The notes below the pieces were generated by a model. It worked only from the letters and a program-made list of their open reading frames with translations, ran no database searches and had not been told where the DNA came from. From positions 63,259,001 through 63,323,000 of the forward strand of contig CM075656.1 in NCBI GenBank assembly GCA_037953625.1: a DNA stretch of 64,000 bases, in the 5' to 3' direction. Origin of the DNA: Crotalaria pallida (lineage: Eukaryota; Streptophyta; Magnoliopsida; Fabales; Fabaceae). Positions within the stretch are counted from its first letter, which is position 1, and each line of letters starts with the position of its first letter. Both the position numbers and the translations under genes were made by a program. Shown here piece after piece: positions 37,990-51,267 of this stretch.

Positions 37990-38593
37990 GTGTAGAATGG
38001 TTAAGAGAGTATTCTAAAGGCTTAGAATGGTCTCGGAATGTCTATTAGAACTTATAAGAACCATTAGAATGATCCTAAACATTGCTTGGTACCCCAAGGG
38101 ACGTAGAGGGTGTAACATGAGTCCTTGGAGGTTCTAACAAGCGTAGAATGGTTAGGAGAGTATTCTAAAGGCTTAGAATGGTCTAGGAATGTGTATTAGG
38201 ACATATAAGAACATTTAGAATGATCCTAAACATTGCTTGGTACCCCAAGGGACGTAGAGGGTGTAGCATTAGTCCTTGGAGGTTCTAACAAGTGTAGAAT
38301 GGTTAAGAGAGTATTCTAAAGGCTTAGAATGGTCTAGGAATGTGTATTAGGACTTATAAGAACCATTAGAATGCTCCTAAACATTGCTTGGTACCCGAAG
38401 GGACGTAGAGGGTGTAGCATGAGTCCTTGGAGGTTCTAACAAGTATAGAATGGTTAAGAAAGTAATCTAAAGGCTTAGAATGGTCTAGGAATGTGTATTA
38501 GGACTTATAAGAACCATTAGAATGATCCTAAACATTGCTTGGTACCCGAAGGGACGTAGAGGGTGTAGCATGAGTCCTTGGAGGTTCTAACAA
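37990..38593 (+). repeat. Four-monomer HOR, copy 1
   Basis: A 604-bp (4 x 151) unit marked by TCTCGGAATGTCTATTAG, AAGCGTAG, GTAGCATTAG and AAGTATAG. It is followed by the same series at about 38594-39197 (TCTCGG near 38635, GTAGCATTAG from 38847, AAGTATAG from 38998). Boundaries fall inside monomers, so the ends are approximate. Confidence 0.75.
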
Positions 38594-39197
38594 GTGTAGA
38601 ATGGTTAAGAGAGTATTCTAAAGGCTTAGAATGGTCTCGGAATGTCTATTAGAACTTATAAGAACCATTAGAATGATCCTAAACATTGCTTGGTACCCGA
38701 AGGGACGTAGAGGGTGTAACATGAGTCCTTGGAGGTTCTAACAAGCGTAGAATGGTTAGGAGAGTATTCTAAAGGCTTAGAATGGTCTAGGAATGTGTAT
38801 TAGGACATATAAGAACATTTAGAATGATCTTAAACATTGCTTGGTACCCCAAGGGACATAGAGGGTGTAGCATTAGTCCTTGGAGGTTCTAACAAGTGTA
38901 GAATGGTTAAGAGAGTATTCTAAAGGCTTAGAATGGTCTAGGAATGTGTATTAGGACTTATAAGAACCATTAGAATGCTCCTAAACATTGCTTGGTACCC
39001 GAAGGGACGTAGAGGGTGTAGCATGAGTCCTTGGAGGTTCTAACAAGTATAGAATGGTTAAGAAAGTAATCTAAAGGCTTAGAATGGTCTAGGAATGTGT
39101 ATTAGGACTTATAAGAACCATTAGAATGATCCTAAACATTGCTTGGTACCCGAAGGGACGTAGAGGGTGTAGCATGAGTCCTTGGAGGTTCTAACAA
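38594..39197 (+). repeat. Four-monomer HOR, copy 2
   Basis: Second copy of the 604-bp unit. Private changes are GATCTTAAAC and GACATAGAG near 38828-38856. Confidence 0.75.
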
Positions 39198-39735
39198 GTG
39201 TAGAATGGTTAAGAAAGTAATCTAAAGACTTAGAATGGTCTAGGAATGTGTATTAGGACTTATAAGAACCATTAGAATGATCCTAAACATTGCTTGGTAC
39301 CCGAAGAGATGTAGAGGGTGTAGCATGAGTCCTTGGAGGTTCTAAGAAGTGTAGAATGGTTAGGAGAGTATTCTAAAGGCTTAGAATGGTCTAGGAATGT
39401 GTATTAGGACATATAAGAACATTTAGAATGATCCTAAACATTGCTTGGTACCCTAAAGGACGTAGAGAGTGTAGCATGAGTCCTTGGAGGTTCTAACAAG
39501 TGTAGAATGGTTAAGAGAGTATTCTAAAGGCTTAGAATGGTCTAGGAATGTGTATTAGGACTTATAAGAACCATTAGAATGATCTGAATAAACCGCAATT
39601 GGTGGTTGGAGAGACTTAGGAACCCTAGGAAAACACCTAGAAGGGGGGGTTGAATAGGTGTTGAAGCTACCTTGAAAGATTTTCGAACGAAACAAATCGA
39701 AACAATCAAAACAAATGATTTTTGCAAATTCTACA

Positions 39736-39803
39736 GTACTTAATCGATTAAGCAAGTCGTGTACTCGAGTAGTACTCGATTAAGCTTGAACTTAATCGAT
39801 TAA
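39736..39803. repeat. Palindromic LTR module 1, copy 2
   Basis: Identical to 33198-33265: CTTAATCGATTAAG, TACTCGAGTA, TACTCGATTAAG and a second CTTAATCGATTAA. Confidence 0.75.
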
Positions 39804-40228
39804 ATATGACAGAAAACAGAAAAATCAATTTTTCATTCGAATACGAAAATCAATCAATTCACATACAAGATCAGAGATTCAGCGGAAATGATTAACACCT
39901 ATATTCTTATTGATTAACCTAGTTATGAAAATGATTTTCCCTTTATCAATTTGAACAATTAAAGATTCAATTCAATCAATTATGAAAATCAATCTTTCTT
40001 ATTGCCTTCTTGCAAAGATTACAACACAATAGAAAACACAAAACAATCCTATGAATCTCAATCAAGAGTTATGACAATTCACCATAAGAGATTCAAAGGT
40101 TCTTGATCAAAGAATATGAAAATAGAAAAGCTTTGATCTTTTAGAAAATGAGAGAGAATAGAGTGGCTTGATTCTTTGTAAAACTTGTATGAAAATGATT
40201 CTAATTAATCACAAATAATAGGAAAAGG

Positions 40229-40236
40229 TTTATAAA
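40229..40236 (-). promoter_or_regulatory. Possible TATA box of the LTR, copy 2
   Basis: TTTATAAA at the same LTR position as 33691-33698. The evidence is as weak as for the first copy. Confidence 0.25.
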
Positions 40237-40310
40237 GAATACCCAAAAGTTGTAGCACTTGAAAACTAATTTTGAGAAGTGAAAAACGTATTTTAAAAAT
40301 CAGTTCAGCA

Positions 40311-40383
40311 GTACTTAATCGATTAAGTAAGTCGTGTACTCGAGTAGTACTCGATTAAGTTATCACTTAATCGATTAAGTTGG
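40311..40383. repeat. Palindromic LTR module 2, copy 2
   Basis: Same as 33773-33845, with no change seen between the element copies. Confidence 0.75.
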
Positions 40384-40743
40384 TACTGTACATGTTCAAA
40401 ACTTGTTTTCTCAAAATCCAACCTTTCCTTTAAAACCTTTAAGCCACCTATTGATTCTAGGTTAAGTGAAAACTCAAATTATGATTAAATCATGACTTAT
40501 GAATGAGATTCACTACCCTCTATAATAATCTACCCAAATAAAAAAACCTATGAAGCTTGAGAGGCAAAAGATAAAAGAAATACAAATACACTCAAACTTA
40601 GGTCTTCATGAGCTTGCTTTCTCTCTTCTTCATTTGATGTTTGTTGTTGCTTGTTGAGCTTGAAACTTGATCAACACATGTAGCTTGTTCAAAAACACTT
40701 TGTCATTATCAAAACATTCATCATGTTCATCATGGAACTAACA

Positions 40744-40757
40744 ATCTCCCCCTTTTT
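40744..40757 (-). other. Polypurine tract of retrotransposon copy 2
   Basis: AAAAAGGGGGAGAT on the minus strand, directly before the LTR start TGTTAG. Confidence 0.8.
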
Positions 40758-40894
40758 GAAAATGACAATCCATGTTTTGAGATCACTTGAAGCTTGAAGT
40801 TGTTGATGCTTGAAACATTTGATCACTTGAGAAGACTCTTTCTCCCTCTCAATCAATGCTTTAACATTTGAATCCAATTGAGATAGAAGCTTGA
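40758..40894 (-). pseudogene. Internal 3' remnant of the retrotransposon, copy 2
   Basis: Identical to 34220-34356, with the same open minus-strand frame lacking an ATG. It is cut at the same base, followed by satellite at TTCTAACAAG. Confidence 0.35.
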
Positions 40895-43800
40895 TTCTAA
40901 CAAGTGTAGAATGGTTAGGAGAGTATTCTAAAGGCTTAGAATGGTCTAGGAATGTGTATTAGGACATATAAGAACATTTAGAATGATCCTAAACATTGCT
41001 TGGTACCCTAAAGGACGTAGAGAGTGTAGCATGAGTCCTTGGAGGTTCTAACAAGTGTAGAATGGTTAAGAGAGTATTCTAAAGGCTTAGAATGGTCTAG
41101 GAATGTGTATTAGGACTTATAAGAACCATTAGAATGATCCTAAACATTGCATGGTACCCCAAGGGACGTAGAGGGTGTACCATGAGTCCTTGGAGGTTCT
41201 AACAAGTGTAGAATGGTTAAGAGAGTATTCTAAAGGCAAAGAATGGTCTACGAATGTGTATTAGGACTTATAAGAACCATTAGAATGATCCTAAACATTG
41301 CTTGGAACCCCAAGGGACGTAGAGGGTGTAACATGAGTCCTTGGAGGTTCTAACAAGTGTAGAATGGTTAAGAGAGTATTCTAAAGGCAAAGAATGGTCT
41401 ACGAATGTGTATTAGGACTTATAAGAACCATTAGAATGATCCTAAACATTGCTTGGTACCCCAAGGGACGTAGAGGGTGTAACATGAGTCCTTGGAGGTT
41501 CTAACAAGTGTAGAATGGTTAAGAGAGTATTCTAAAGGCAAAGAATGGTCTACGAATGTGTATTAGGACTTATAAGAACCATTAGAATGATCCTAAACAT
41601 TGCTTGGTACCCCAAGGGACGTAGAGGGTGTAGCATGAGTCCTTGGAGGTTCTAACAAGTGTAGAATGGTTAAGAGAGTATTCTAAAGGCTTAGAATGGT
41701 CTAGGAATGTGTATTAGGACTTATAAGAACCATTAGAATGCTCCTAAACATTGCTTGGTACCCGAAGGGACGTAGAGGGTGTAGCATGAGTCCTTGGAGG
41801 TTCTAACAAGTGTAGAATGGTTAAGAGAGTATTCTAAAGGCTTAGAATGGTCTAGGAATGTGTATTAGGACTTATAAGAACCATTAGAATGATCCTAAAC
41901 ATTGCTTGGTACCCGAAGGGACGTAGAGGGTGTAGCATGAGTCCTTGGAGGTTCTAACAAGTGTAGAATGGTTAAGAAAGTAATCTAAAGGCTTAGAATG
42001 GTCTAGGAAGGTGTATTAGGACATATAAGAACATTTAGAATGATCCTAAACGTTGCTTGGTACCCTAAAGGACGTAGAAAGTGTATCATGAGTCCTTGGA
42101 GGTTCTAACAAGTGTAGAATGGTTAAGAGAGTATTCTAAAGGCTTAGAATGGTCTAGGAATGTGTATTAGGACTTATAATAACCATTAGAATGATCCTAA
42201 ACAATGCATGGTACCCCAAGGGACGTAGAGGGTGTACCATGAGTCCTTGGAGGTTCTAACATGTGTAGAATGGTTAAGAGAGTATTCTAAAGGCAAAGAA
42301 TGGTCTACGAATGTGTATTAGGACCTATAAGAACCATTAGAATGATCCTAAACATTGCTTGATACCCCAAGGGACGTAGAGGGTGTAACATGAGTCCTTG
42401 GAGGTTCTAACAAGCGTAGAATGGTTAGGAGAGTATTCTAAAGGCTTAGAATGGTCTAGGAATGTGTATTAGGACATATAAGAACATTTAGAATGATCCT
42501 AAACATTGCTAGGTACCCTAAAGGACGTAGAGCGTGTAGCATGAGTCCTTGGAGGTTCTAACAAGTGTAGAATGGTTAAGAGAGTATTCTAATGGCTTAG
42601 AATGTTCTAGGAATGTGTATTAGGATATATACGAACATTTAGAATGATCCTAAACATTGCTTGGTACCCTAATGGACGTAGAGAGTGTAGCATGAGTCCT
42701 TGGAGGTTCTAACAAGTGTAGAATGGTTAAGAGAGTATTTTAAAGGCAAAGAATGGTCTACGAATGTATATTAGGACTTATAAGAACCATTAGAATGATC
42801 CTAAACATTGCTTGGTACCCCAAGGGACGTAGAGGGTGTAACATGAGTCCTTGGAGGTTCTAACAAGTGTAGAATGGTTAGGAGAGTATTCTAAAGGCTT
42901 ATAATGGTCTAGGAATGTGTATTCGGACATATAAGAACATTTAGAATGATCCTAAACATTGCTTGGTACCCCAAGGGACGTAGAGGGTGTAGCATGAGTC
43001 CTTGGAGGTTCTAACAAGTGTAGAATGGTTAAGAGAGTATTCTAAAGGCTTAGAATGGTCTAGGAATGTGTATTAGGACTTATAAGAACCATTAGAATGC
43101 TCCTAAACATTGCTTGGTACCCGAAGGGACGTAGAGGGTGTAGCATGAGTCCTTGGAGGTTCTAACAAGTATAGAATGGTTAAGAAAGTAATCTAAAGGC
43201 TTAGAATGGTCTAGGAATGTGTATTAGGACTTATAAGAACCATTAGAATGATCCTAAACATTGCTTGGTACCCGAAGGGACGTAGAGGGTGTAGCATGAG
43301 TCCTTGGAGGTTCTAACAAGTGTAGAATGGTTAAGAAAGTAATCTAAAGACTTAGAATGGTCTAGGAATGTGTATTAGGACTTATAAGAACCATTAGAAT
43401 GATCCTAAACATTGCTTGGTACCCGAAGAGATGTAGAGGGTGTAGCATGAGTCCTTGGAGGTTCTAAGAAGTGTAGAATGGTTAGGAGAGTATTCTAAAG
43501 GCTTAGAATGGTCTAGGAATGTGTATTAGGACATATAAGAACATTTAGAATGATCCTAAACATTGCTTGGTACCCCAAGGGACGTAGAGGGTGTAGCATG
43601 AATCTTTGGAGGTTCTAACAAGTGTAGAATGGTTAAGAGAGTATTCTAAAGGCTTAGAATGGTCTAGGAATGTGTATTAGGACTTATAAGAACCATTAGA
43701 ATGATCCTAAACATTGCTTGGTACCCGAAGAGATGTAGAGGGTGTAGCATGAGTCCTTGGAGGTTCTAAGAAGTGTAGAATGGTTAGGAGAGTATTCTAA

Positions 43801-44780
43801 AGGCTTATAATGGTCTAGGAATGTGTATTCGGACATATAAGAACATTTAGAATGATCCTAAACATTGCTTGGTACCCCAAGGGACGTAGAGGGTGTAGCA
43901 TGAGTCCTTGGAGGTTCTAACAAGTGTAGAATGGTTAAGAGAGTATTCTAAAGGCTTAGAATGGTCTAGGAATGTGTATTAGGACTTATAAGAACCATTA
44001 GAATGATCCTAAACATTGCATGGTACCCCAAGGGACGTAGAGGGTGTAGCATGAGTCCTTGGAGGTTCTAACATATGTAGAATGGTTAAGAGAGTATTCT
44101 AAAGGCAAAGAATGGTCTACGAATGTGTATTAGGACTTATAAGAACCATTAGAATGATCCTAAACATTGCTTGGTACCCCAAGGGACGTAGAGGGTGTAA
44201 CATGAGTCCTTGGAGGTTCTAACAAGTGTAGAATGGTTAGGAGAGTATTCTAAAGGCTTAGAATGGTCTAGGAATGTGTATTAGGACATATAAGAACATT
44301 TAGAATGGTCCTAAACATTGCTTGGTACCCCAAGGGACGTAGAGGGTGTAGCATGAGTCCTTGGAGGTTCTAACAAGTGTAGAATGGTTAAGAGAGTATT
44401 CTAAAGGCTTAGAATGATCTAGGAATGTGTATTAGGACTTGTAAGAACCATTAGAATGATCCTAAACATTGCTTGGTACCCGAAGGGACGTAGAGGGTGT
44501 AGCATGAGTCCTTGGAGGTTCTAACAAGTGTAGAATGGTTAAGAAAGTAATCTAAAGGCTTAGAATGGTCTAGGAATGTGTATTATTACTTATAAGAACC
44601 ATTAGAATGATCCTAAATATTGCTTGGTACCCGAAGACACGTAGAGGGTGTAGCATGAGTCCTTCGAGGTTCTAACAAGTGTAGAATGGTTAGGAGAGTA
44701 TTCTAAAGGCTTATAATGGTCTAGGAATGTGTATTAGGACATATAAGAACATTTAGAATGATCCTAAACATTGCTTGGTA

Positions 44781-47498
44781 CCCTAAAGGACGTAGAGAGT
44801 GTAGCATGAGTCCTTGGAGGTTCTAACAAGTGTAGAATGGTTAAGAGAGTATTCTAATGGCTTAGAATGTTCTAGGAATGTGTATTAGGATATATACGAA
44901 CATTTAGAATGATCCTAAACATTGCTTGGTACCCTAATGGACGTAGAGAGTGTAGCATTAGTCCTTGGAGGTTCTAACAAGTGTAGAATGGTTAAGAAAG
45001 TAATCTAAAGGCTTAGAATGGTCTAGGAATGTGTATTAGGACATATAAGAACATTTAGAATGATCCTAAACATTGCTTGGTACCCTAAAGGACGTAGAGA
45101 GTGTAGCATGAGTCCTTGGAGGTTCTAACAAGTGTAGAATGGTTAAGAGAGTATTCTAATGGCTTAGAATGTTCTAGGAATGTGTATTAGGATATATACG
45201 AACATTTAGAATGATCCTAAACATTGCTTGGTACCCAAATGGACGTAGAGAGTGTAGCATTAGTCCTTGGAGGTTCTAACAAGTGTAGAATGGTTAAGAA
45301 AGTAATCTAAAGGCTTAGAATGGTCTAGGAATGTGTATTAGGACTTATGAGAACCATTAGAATGATCCTAAACATTGCTTGGTACCCGAAGGGACGTAGA
45401 GGGTGTAGCATGAGTCCTTGTAGGTTCTAACAAGTGTAGAATGGTTAAGAAAGTAATCTAAAGGCTTAGAATGGTCTAGGAATGTGTATTAGGACTTATA
45501 AGAACCATTAGAATGATCCTAAACATTGCTTGGTACCCGAAGACACGTAGAGGGTGTAGCATGAGTCTTTCGAGGTTCTAACAAGTGTAGAATGGTTAGG
45601 AGAGTATTCTAAAGGCTTAGAATGGTCTAGGAATGTGTATTAGGACATATAAGAACATTTAGAATGATCCTAAACATTGCTTGGTACCCTAAAGGACGTA
45701 GAGAGTGTAGCATGAGTCCTTGGAGGTTCTAACAAGTGTAGAATGGTTAAGAGAGTATTCTAATGGCTTAGAATGTTCTAGGAATGTGTATTAGGATATA
45801 TACGAACATTTAGAATGATCCTAAACATTGCTTGGTACCCTAATGCACGTAGAGAGTGTAGCATTAGTCCTTGGAGGTTCTAACAAGTGTAGAAAGGTTA
45901 AGAAAGTAATCTAAAGGCTTATAATGGTCTAGGAATGTGTATTAGGACTTATAAGAACCATTAGAATGATCCTAAACATTGCTTGGTACCCGAAGGGACG
46001 TAGAGGGTGTAGCATGAGTCCTTGGAGGTTCTAACAAGTGTAGAATGGTTAGGAGAGTAATCTAATGGCTTAGAATGGTCTAGGAATGTGTATTTGGACT
46101 TATAAGAACCATTAGAATGATCCTAAACATTGCTTGGTACCCAAAGGGACGTAGAGGGTGTAGCATGAGTCCTTGGAGGTTCTAACAAGTGTAGAATGGT
46201 TAAGAGAGTATTCTAAAGGCAAAGAATGGTCTACGAATGTGTATTAGGACTTATAAGAACCATTAGAATGATCCTAAACATTGCTTGGTACCCCAAGGGA
46301 CGTAGAGGGTGTAACATGAGTCCTTGGAGGTTCTAACAAGTGTAGAATGGTTAGGAGAGTATTCTAAAGGCTTAGAATGGTCTAGGAATGTGTATTAGGA
46401 CATATAAGAACATTTAGAATGATCCTAAACATTGCTTGGTACCCCAAGGGACGTAGAGGGTGTAGAATGAGTCCTTGGAGGTTCTAACAAGTGTAGAATG
46501 GTTAAGAGAGTATTCTAAAGGCTTAGAATGGTCTAGGAATGTGTATTAGGACTTATAAGAACCATTAGAATGATCCTAAACATTGCTTGGTACCCCAAGG
46601 GACGTAGAGGGTGTAGCATGAGTCCTTGGAGGTTCTAACAAGTGTAGAATGGTTAGGAGAGTATTCTAAAGGCTTAGAATGGTCTAGGAATGTGTATTAG
46701 GACATATAAGAACATTTAGAATGATCCTAAACATTGCTTGGTACCCCAAGGGACGTAGAGGGTGTACCATGAGTCCTTGGAGGTTCTAACAAGTGTAGAA
46801 TGGTTAAGAGAGTATTCTAAAGGCTTAGAATGGTCTAGGAATGTGTATTAGGACTTATAAGAACCATTAGAATGATCCTAAACATTGCTTGGTACCCGAA
46901 GGGACGTAGAGGGTGTAGCATTAGTCCTTGGAGGTTCTAACAAGTGTAGAATGGTTAGGAGAGTATTCTAAAGGCTTAGAATGGTCTAGGAATGTGTATT
47001 AGGACATATAAGAACATTTAGAATGATCCTAAACATTGCTTGGTACCCCAAGGGACGTAGAGGGTGTAGCATGAGTCCTTGGAGGTTCTAACAAGTGTAG
47101 AATGGTTAAGAGAGTATTCTAAAGGCTTAGAATGGTCTAGGAATGTGTATTAGGACTTATAAGAACCATTAGAATGATCCTAAACATTGCTTCGTACCCG
47201 AAGGGACGTAGAGGGTGTAGCATGAGTCCTTGGAGGTTCTAACAAGTGTAGAATGGTTAAGAAAGTAATCTAAAGGCAAAGAATGGTCTACGAATGTATA
47301 TTAGGACTTATAAGAACCATTAGAATGATCCTAAACATTGCTTGGTACCCCAAGGGACGTAGAGAATGTAACATGAGTCCTTGGAGGTTCTAACAAGTGT
47401 AGAATGGTTAGGAGAGTATTCTAAAGGCTTAGAATGGTCTAGGAATGTGTATTAGGACATATAAGAACATTTAGAATGATCCTAAACATTGCTTGGTA
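44781..47498 (+). repeat. 18-monomer HOR, copy 1
   Basis: 2,718 bp (18 x 151). Ordered markers are AGAATGTTCTAGG with GATATATACG, a CCCTAATGG opening with GTAGCATTAG, the CCCAAATGG opening (45234), CCTTGTAGG, CCCGAAGACACG with TTCGAGG, CCCTAATGCACG with AGAAAGG, TATTTGG, CCCAAAGGG and AGAGAATGTAAC. All recur at 47499-50210. It contains an inner two-monomer duplication (44781-45082 and 45083-45384). Confidence 0.87.
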
Positions 47499-50210
47499 CC
47501 CTAAAGGATGTAGAGAGTGTAGCATGAGTCCTTGGAGGTTCTAACAAGTGTAGAATGGTTAAGAGAGTATTCTAATGGCTTAGAATGTTCTAGGAATGTG
47601 TATTAGGATATATACGAACATTTAGAATGATCCTAAACATTGCTTGGTACCCTAATGGACGTAGAGAGTGTAGCATTAGTCCTTGGAGGTTCTAACAAGT
47701 GTAGAATGGTTAAGAAAGTAATCTAAAGGCTTAGAATGGTCTAGGAATGTGTATTAGGACATATAAGAACATTTAGAATGATCCTAAACATTGCTTGGTA
47801 CCCTAAAGGACGTAGAGAGTGTAGCATGAGTCCTTGGAGGTTCTAACAAGTGTAGAATGGTTAAGAGAGTATTCTAATGGCTTAGAATGTTCTAGGAATG
47901 TGTATTAGGATATATACGAACATTTAGAATGATCCTAAACATTGCTTGGTACCCAAATGGACGTAGTGAGTGTAGCATTAGTCCTTGGAGGTTCTAACAA
48001 GTGTAGAATGGTTAAGAAAGTAATCTAAAGGCTTAGAATGGTCTAGGAATGTGTATTAGGACTTATAAGAACCATTAGAATGATCCTAAACTTTGCTTGG
48101 TACCCGAAGGGACGTAGAGGGTGTAGCATGAGTCCTTGTAGGTTCTAACAAGTGTAGAATGGTTAAGAAAGTAATCTAAAGGCTTAGAATGGTCTAGGAA
48201 TGTGTATTAGGACTTATAAGAACCATTAGAATGATCCTAAACATTGCTTGGTACCCGAAGACACGTAGAGGGTGTAGCATGAGTCCTTCGAGGTTCTAAC
48301 AAGTGTAGAATGGTTAGGAGAGTATTCTAAAGGCTTAGAATGGTCTAGGAATGTGTATTAGGACATATAAGAACATTTAGAATGATCCTAAACATTGCTT
48401 GGTACCCTAAAGGACGTAGAGAGTGTAGCATGAGTCCTTGGAGGTTCTAACAAGTGTAGAATGGTTAAGAGAGTATTCTAATGGCTTAGAATGTTCTAGG
48501 AATGTGTATTAGGATATATACGAACATTTAGAATGATCCTAAACATTGCTTGGTACCCTAATGCACGTAGAGAGTGTAGCATTAGTCCTTGGAGGTTCTA
48601 ACAAGTGTAGAAAGGTTAAGAAAGTAATCTAAAGGCTTATAATGGTCTAGGAATGTGTATTAGGACTTATAAGAACCATTAGAATGATCCTAAACATTGC
48701 TTGGTACCCGAAGGGACGTAGAGGGTGTAGCATGAGTCCTTGGAGGTTCTAACAAGTGTAGAATGGTTAGGAGAGTAATCTAATGGCTTAGAATGGTCTA
48801 GGAATGTGTATTTGGACTTATAAGAACCATTAGAATGATCCTAAACATTGCTTGGTACCCAAAGGGACGTAGAGGGTGTAGCATGAGTCCTTGGAGGTTC
48901 TAACAAGTGTAGAATGGTTAAGAGAGTATTCTAAAGGCAAAGAATGGTCTACGAATGTGTATTAGGACTTATAAGAACCATTAGAATGATCCTAAACATT
49001 GCTTGGTACCCCAAGGGACGTAGAGGGTGTAACATGAGTCCTTGGAGGTTCTAACAAGTGTAGAATGGTTAGGAGAGTATTCTAAAGGCTTAGAATGGTC
49101 TAGGAATGTGTATTAGGACATATAAGAACATTTAGAATGATCCTAAACATTGCTTGGTACCCCAAGGGACGTAGAGGGTGTAGCATGAGTCCTTGGAGGT
49201 TCTAACAATTGTAGAATGGTTAAGAGATAAAGGCTTAGAATGGTCTAGGTATGTGTATTAGGACTTATAAGAACCATTAGAATGATCCTAAACATTGCTT
49301 GGTACCCCAAGGGACGTAGAGGGTGTAGCATGAGTCCTTGGAGGTTCTAACAAGTGTAGAATGGTTAGGAGAGTATTCTAAAGGCTTAGAATGGTCTAGG
49401 AATGTGTATTAGGACATATAAGAACATTTAGAATGATCCTAAACATTGCTTGGTACCCCAAGGGACGTAGAGGGTGTACCATGAGTCCTTGGAGGTTCTA
49501 ACAAGTGTAGAATGGTTAAGAGAGTATTCTAAAGGCTTAGAATGGTCTAGGAATGTGTATTAGGACTTATAAGAACCATTAGAATGATCCTAAACATTGC
49601 TTGGTACCCGAAGGGACGTAGAGGGTGTAGCATTAGTCCTTGGAGGTTCTAACAAGTGTAGAATGGTTAGGAGAGTATTCTAAAGGCTTAGAATGGTCTA
49701 GGAATGTGTATTAGGACATATAAGAACATTTAGAATGATCCTAAACATTGCTTGGTACCCCAAGGGACGTAGAGGGTGTAGCATGAGTCCTTGGAGGTTC
49801 TAACAAGTGTAGAATGGTTAAGAGAGTATTCTAAAGGCTTAGAATGGTCTAGGAATGTGTATTAGGACTTATAAGAACCATTAGAATGATCCTAAACATT
49901 GCTTGGTACCCGAAGGGACGTAGAGGGTGTAGCATGAGTCCTTGGAGGTTCTAACAAGTGTAGAATGGTTAAGAAAGTAATCTAAAGGCAAAGAATGGTC
50001 TACGAATGTATATTAGGACTTATAAGAACCATTAGAATGATCCTAAACATTGCTTGGTACCCCAAGGGACGTAGAGAATGTAACATGAGTCCTTGGAGGT
50101 TCTAACAAGTGTAGAATGGTTAGGAGAGTATTCTAAAGGCTTAGAATGGTCTAGGAATGTGTATTAGGACATATAAGAACATTTAGAATGATCCTAAACA
50201 TTGCTTGGTA
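47499..50210 (+). repeat. 18-monomer HOR, copy 2
   Basis: Second copy, 2,712 bp, short by the 6-bp deletion near 49226. Private changes include CCCTAAAGGATG at 47499, GTAGTGAGTG near 47965, AACTTTGC near 48090, and ACAATTGTAG and CTAGGTATG in the deleted monomer. A third, partial copy starts at 50211 and keeps the CCCAAATGG opening at 50362. Confidence 0.87.
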
Positions 50211-51267
50211 CCCTAAAGGACGTAGAGAGTGTAGCATGAGTCCTTGGAGGTTCTAACAAGTGTAGAATGGTTAAGAGAGTATTCTAATGGCTTAGAATGT
50301 TCTAGGAATGTGTATTAGGATATATACGAACATTTAGAATGATCCTAAACATTGCTTGGTACCCAAATGGACGTAGAGAGTGTAGCATTAGTCCTTGGAG
50401 GTTCTAACAAGTGTAGAATGGTTAAGAAAGTAATCTAAAGGCTTAGAATGGTCTAGGAATGTGTATTAGGACTTATAAGAACCATTAGAATGATCCGAAA
50501 CATTGCTTGGTACCCCAAGGGACGTAGAGGGTGTAGCATGAGTCGTTGGAGGTTCTAACAAGTGTAGAATGGTTAAGAAAGTAATCTAAAGGCTTAGAAT
50601 GGTCTAGGAATGTGTATTAGGACTTATAAGAACCATTAGAATGATCCTAAACATTGCTTGGTACCCGAAGAGACGTAGAGGGTGTAGCATGAGTCCTTGG
50701 AGGTTCTAACAAGTGTAGAATGGTTAAGAGAGTATTCTAAAGGCAAAGAATGGTCTACGAATGTGTATTAGGACTTATAAGAACCATTAGAATGATGCTA
50801 AACATTGCTTGGTACCCCAAGGGACGTAGAGGGTGTAACATGATTCCTTGGAGGTTCTAACAAGTGTAGAATGGTTAGGAGAGTATTCTAAAGGCTTAGA
50901 ATGGTCTAGGAATGTGTATTAGGACATATACGAACATTTAGAATGATCCTAAACATTGCTTGGTACCCCAAGGGACGTAGAGGGTGTAGCATGAGTCCTT
51001 GGAGGTTCTAACAAGTGTAGAATGGTTAAGAGAGTATTCTAAAGGCTTAGAATGGTCTAGGAATGTGTATTAGGACATATAAGAACATTTAGAATGATCC
51101 GAAACATTGCTTGGTAACCCAAGGGACGTAGAGGGTGTAGCATGAGTCCTTGGAGGTTCTAACAAGTGTAGAATGGTTAAGAGAGTATTCTAATGGCTTA
51201 GAATGGTCTAGGAATGTGTATTAGGACTTTTAAGAACTATTAGAATGATCCTAAACATTGCTTGGTA

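Larger units (their letters stand above)
34357..39584 (+). repeat. 151-bp satellite array, block 2 (between the retrotransposon copies)
   Basis: The 5,228 bp begin at monomer position 41 and end at position 134. This is 111 bp, 33 full monomers of 151 bp, and 134 bp, with no net indel. Together with the 57 bp missing at an insertion it equals exactly 35 monomers. Markers found here include GTATCATGAG with ATAATAACC (from 35676, 37035 and 37488), AAGTATAGAATGG, GTAGCATTAG, TCTCGGAATGTC and TCTAAGAAG. The last of these recurs in block 3. Confidence 0.97.
39585..40743 (-). repeat. 3' LTR of retrotransposon copy 2
   Basis: 1,159 bp, TGTTAG...TTCA on the minus strand, carrying both of the two differences from the copy-1 LTR. 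Internal landmarks are palindromic modules at 39736-39803 and 40311-40383, TTTATAAA at 40229-40236, and the CACCTA...TAGGTG pair at 39634-39660. Confidence 0.8.
39585..40894 (-). mobile_element. Truncated LTR retrotransposon, copy 2
   Basis: Same 1,310-bp fragment as 33047-34356, offset by exactly 6,538 bp, with identical junctions to satellite on both sides (TGATC before it, TTCTAACAAG after it). The two copies differ at two bases only: A at 33105 against G at 39643, and T at 33478 against C at 40016. The identical truncation point and identical 57-bp satellite loss show one ancestral insertion copied within the array. The order on the minus strand is internal remnant (40894-40758), polypurine tract (40757-40744), LTR (40743-39585). 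Confidence 0.87.

Noticed and set aside
33047..40894. Two independent insertions of the same retrotransposon
   Set aside because: Both junctions, the truncation point and the satellite deletion are identical, and the spacing is a whole number of monomers.
33047..40894. Assembly duplication artefact
   Set aside because: Two base differences in the element and many in the flanking monomers separate the copies. I cannot exclude it fully without reads.
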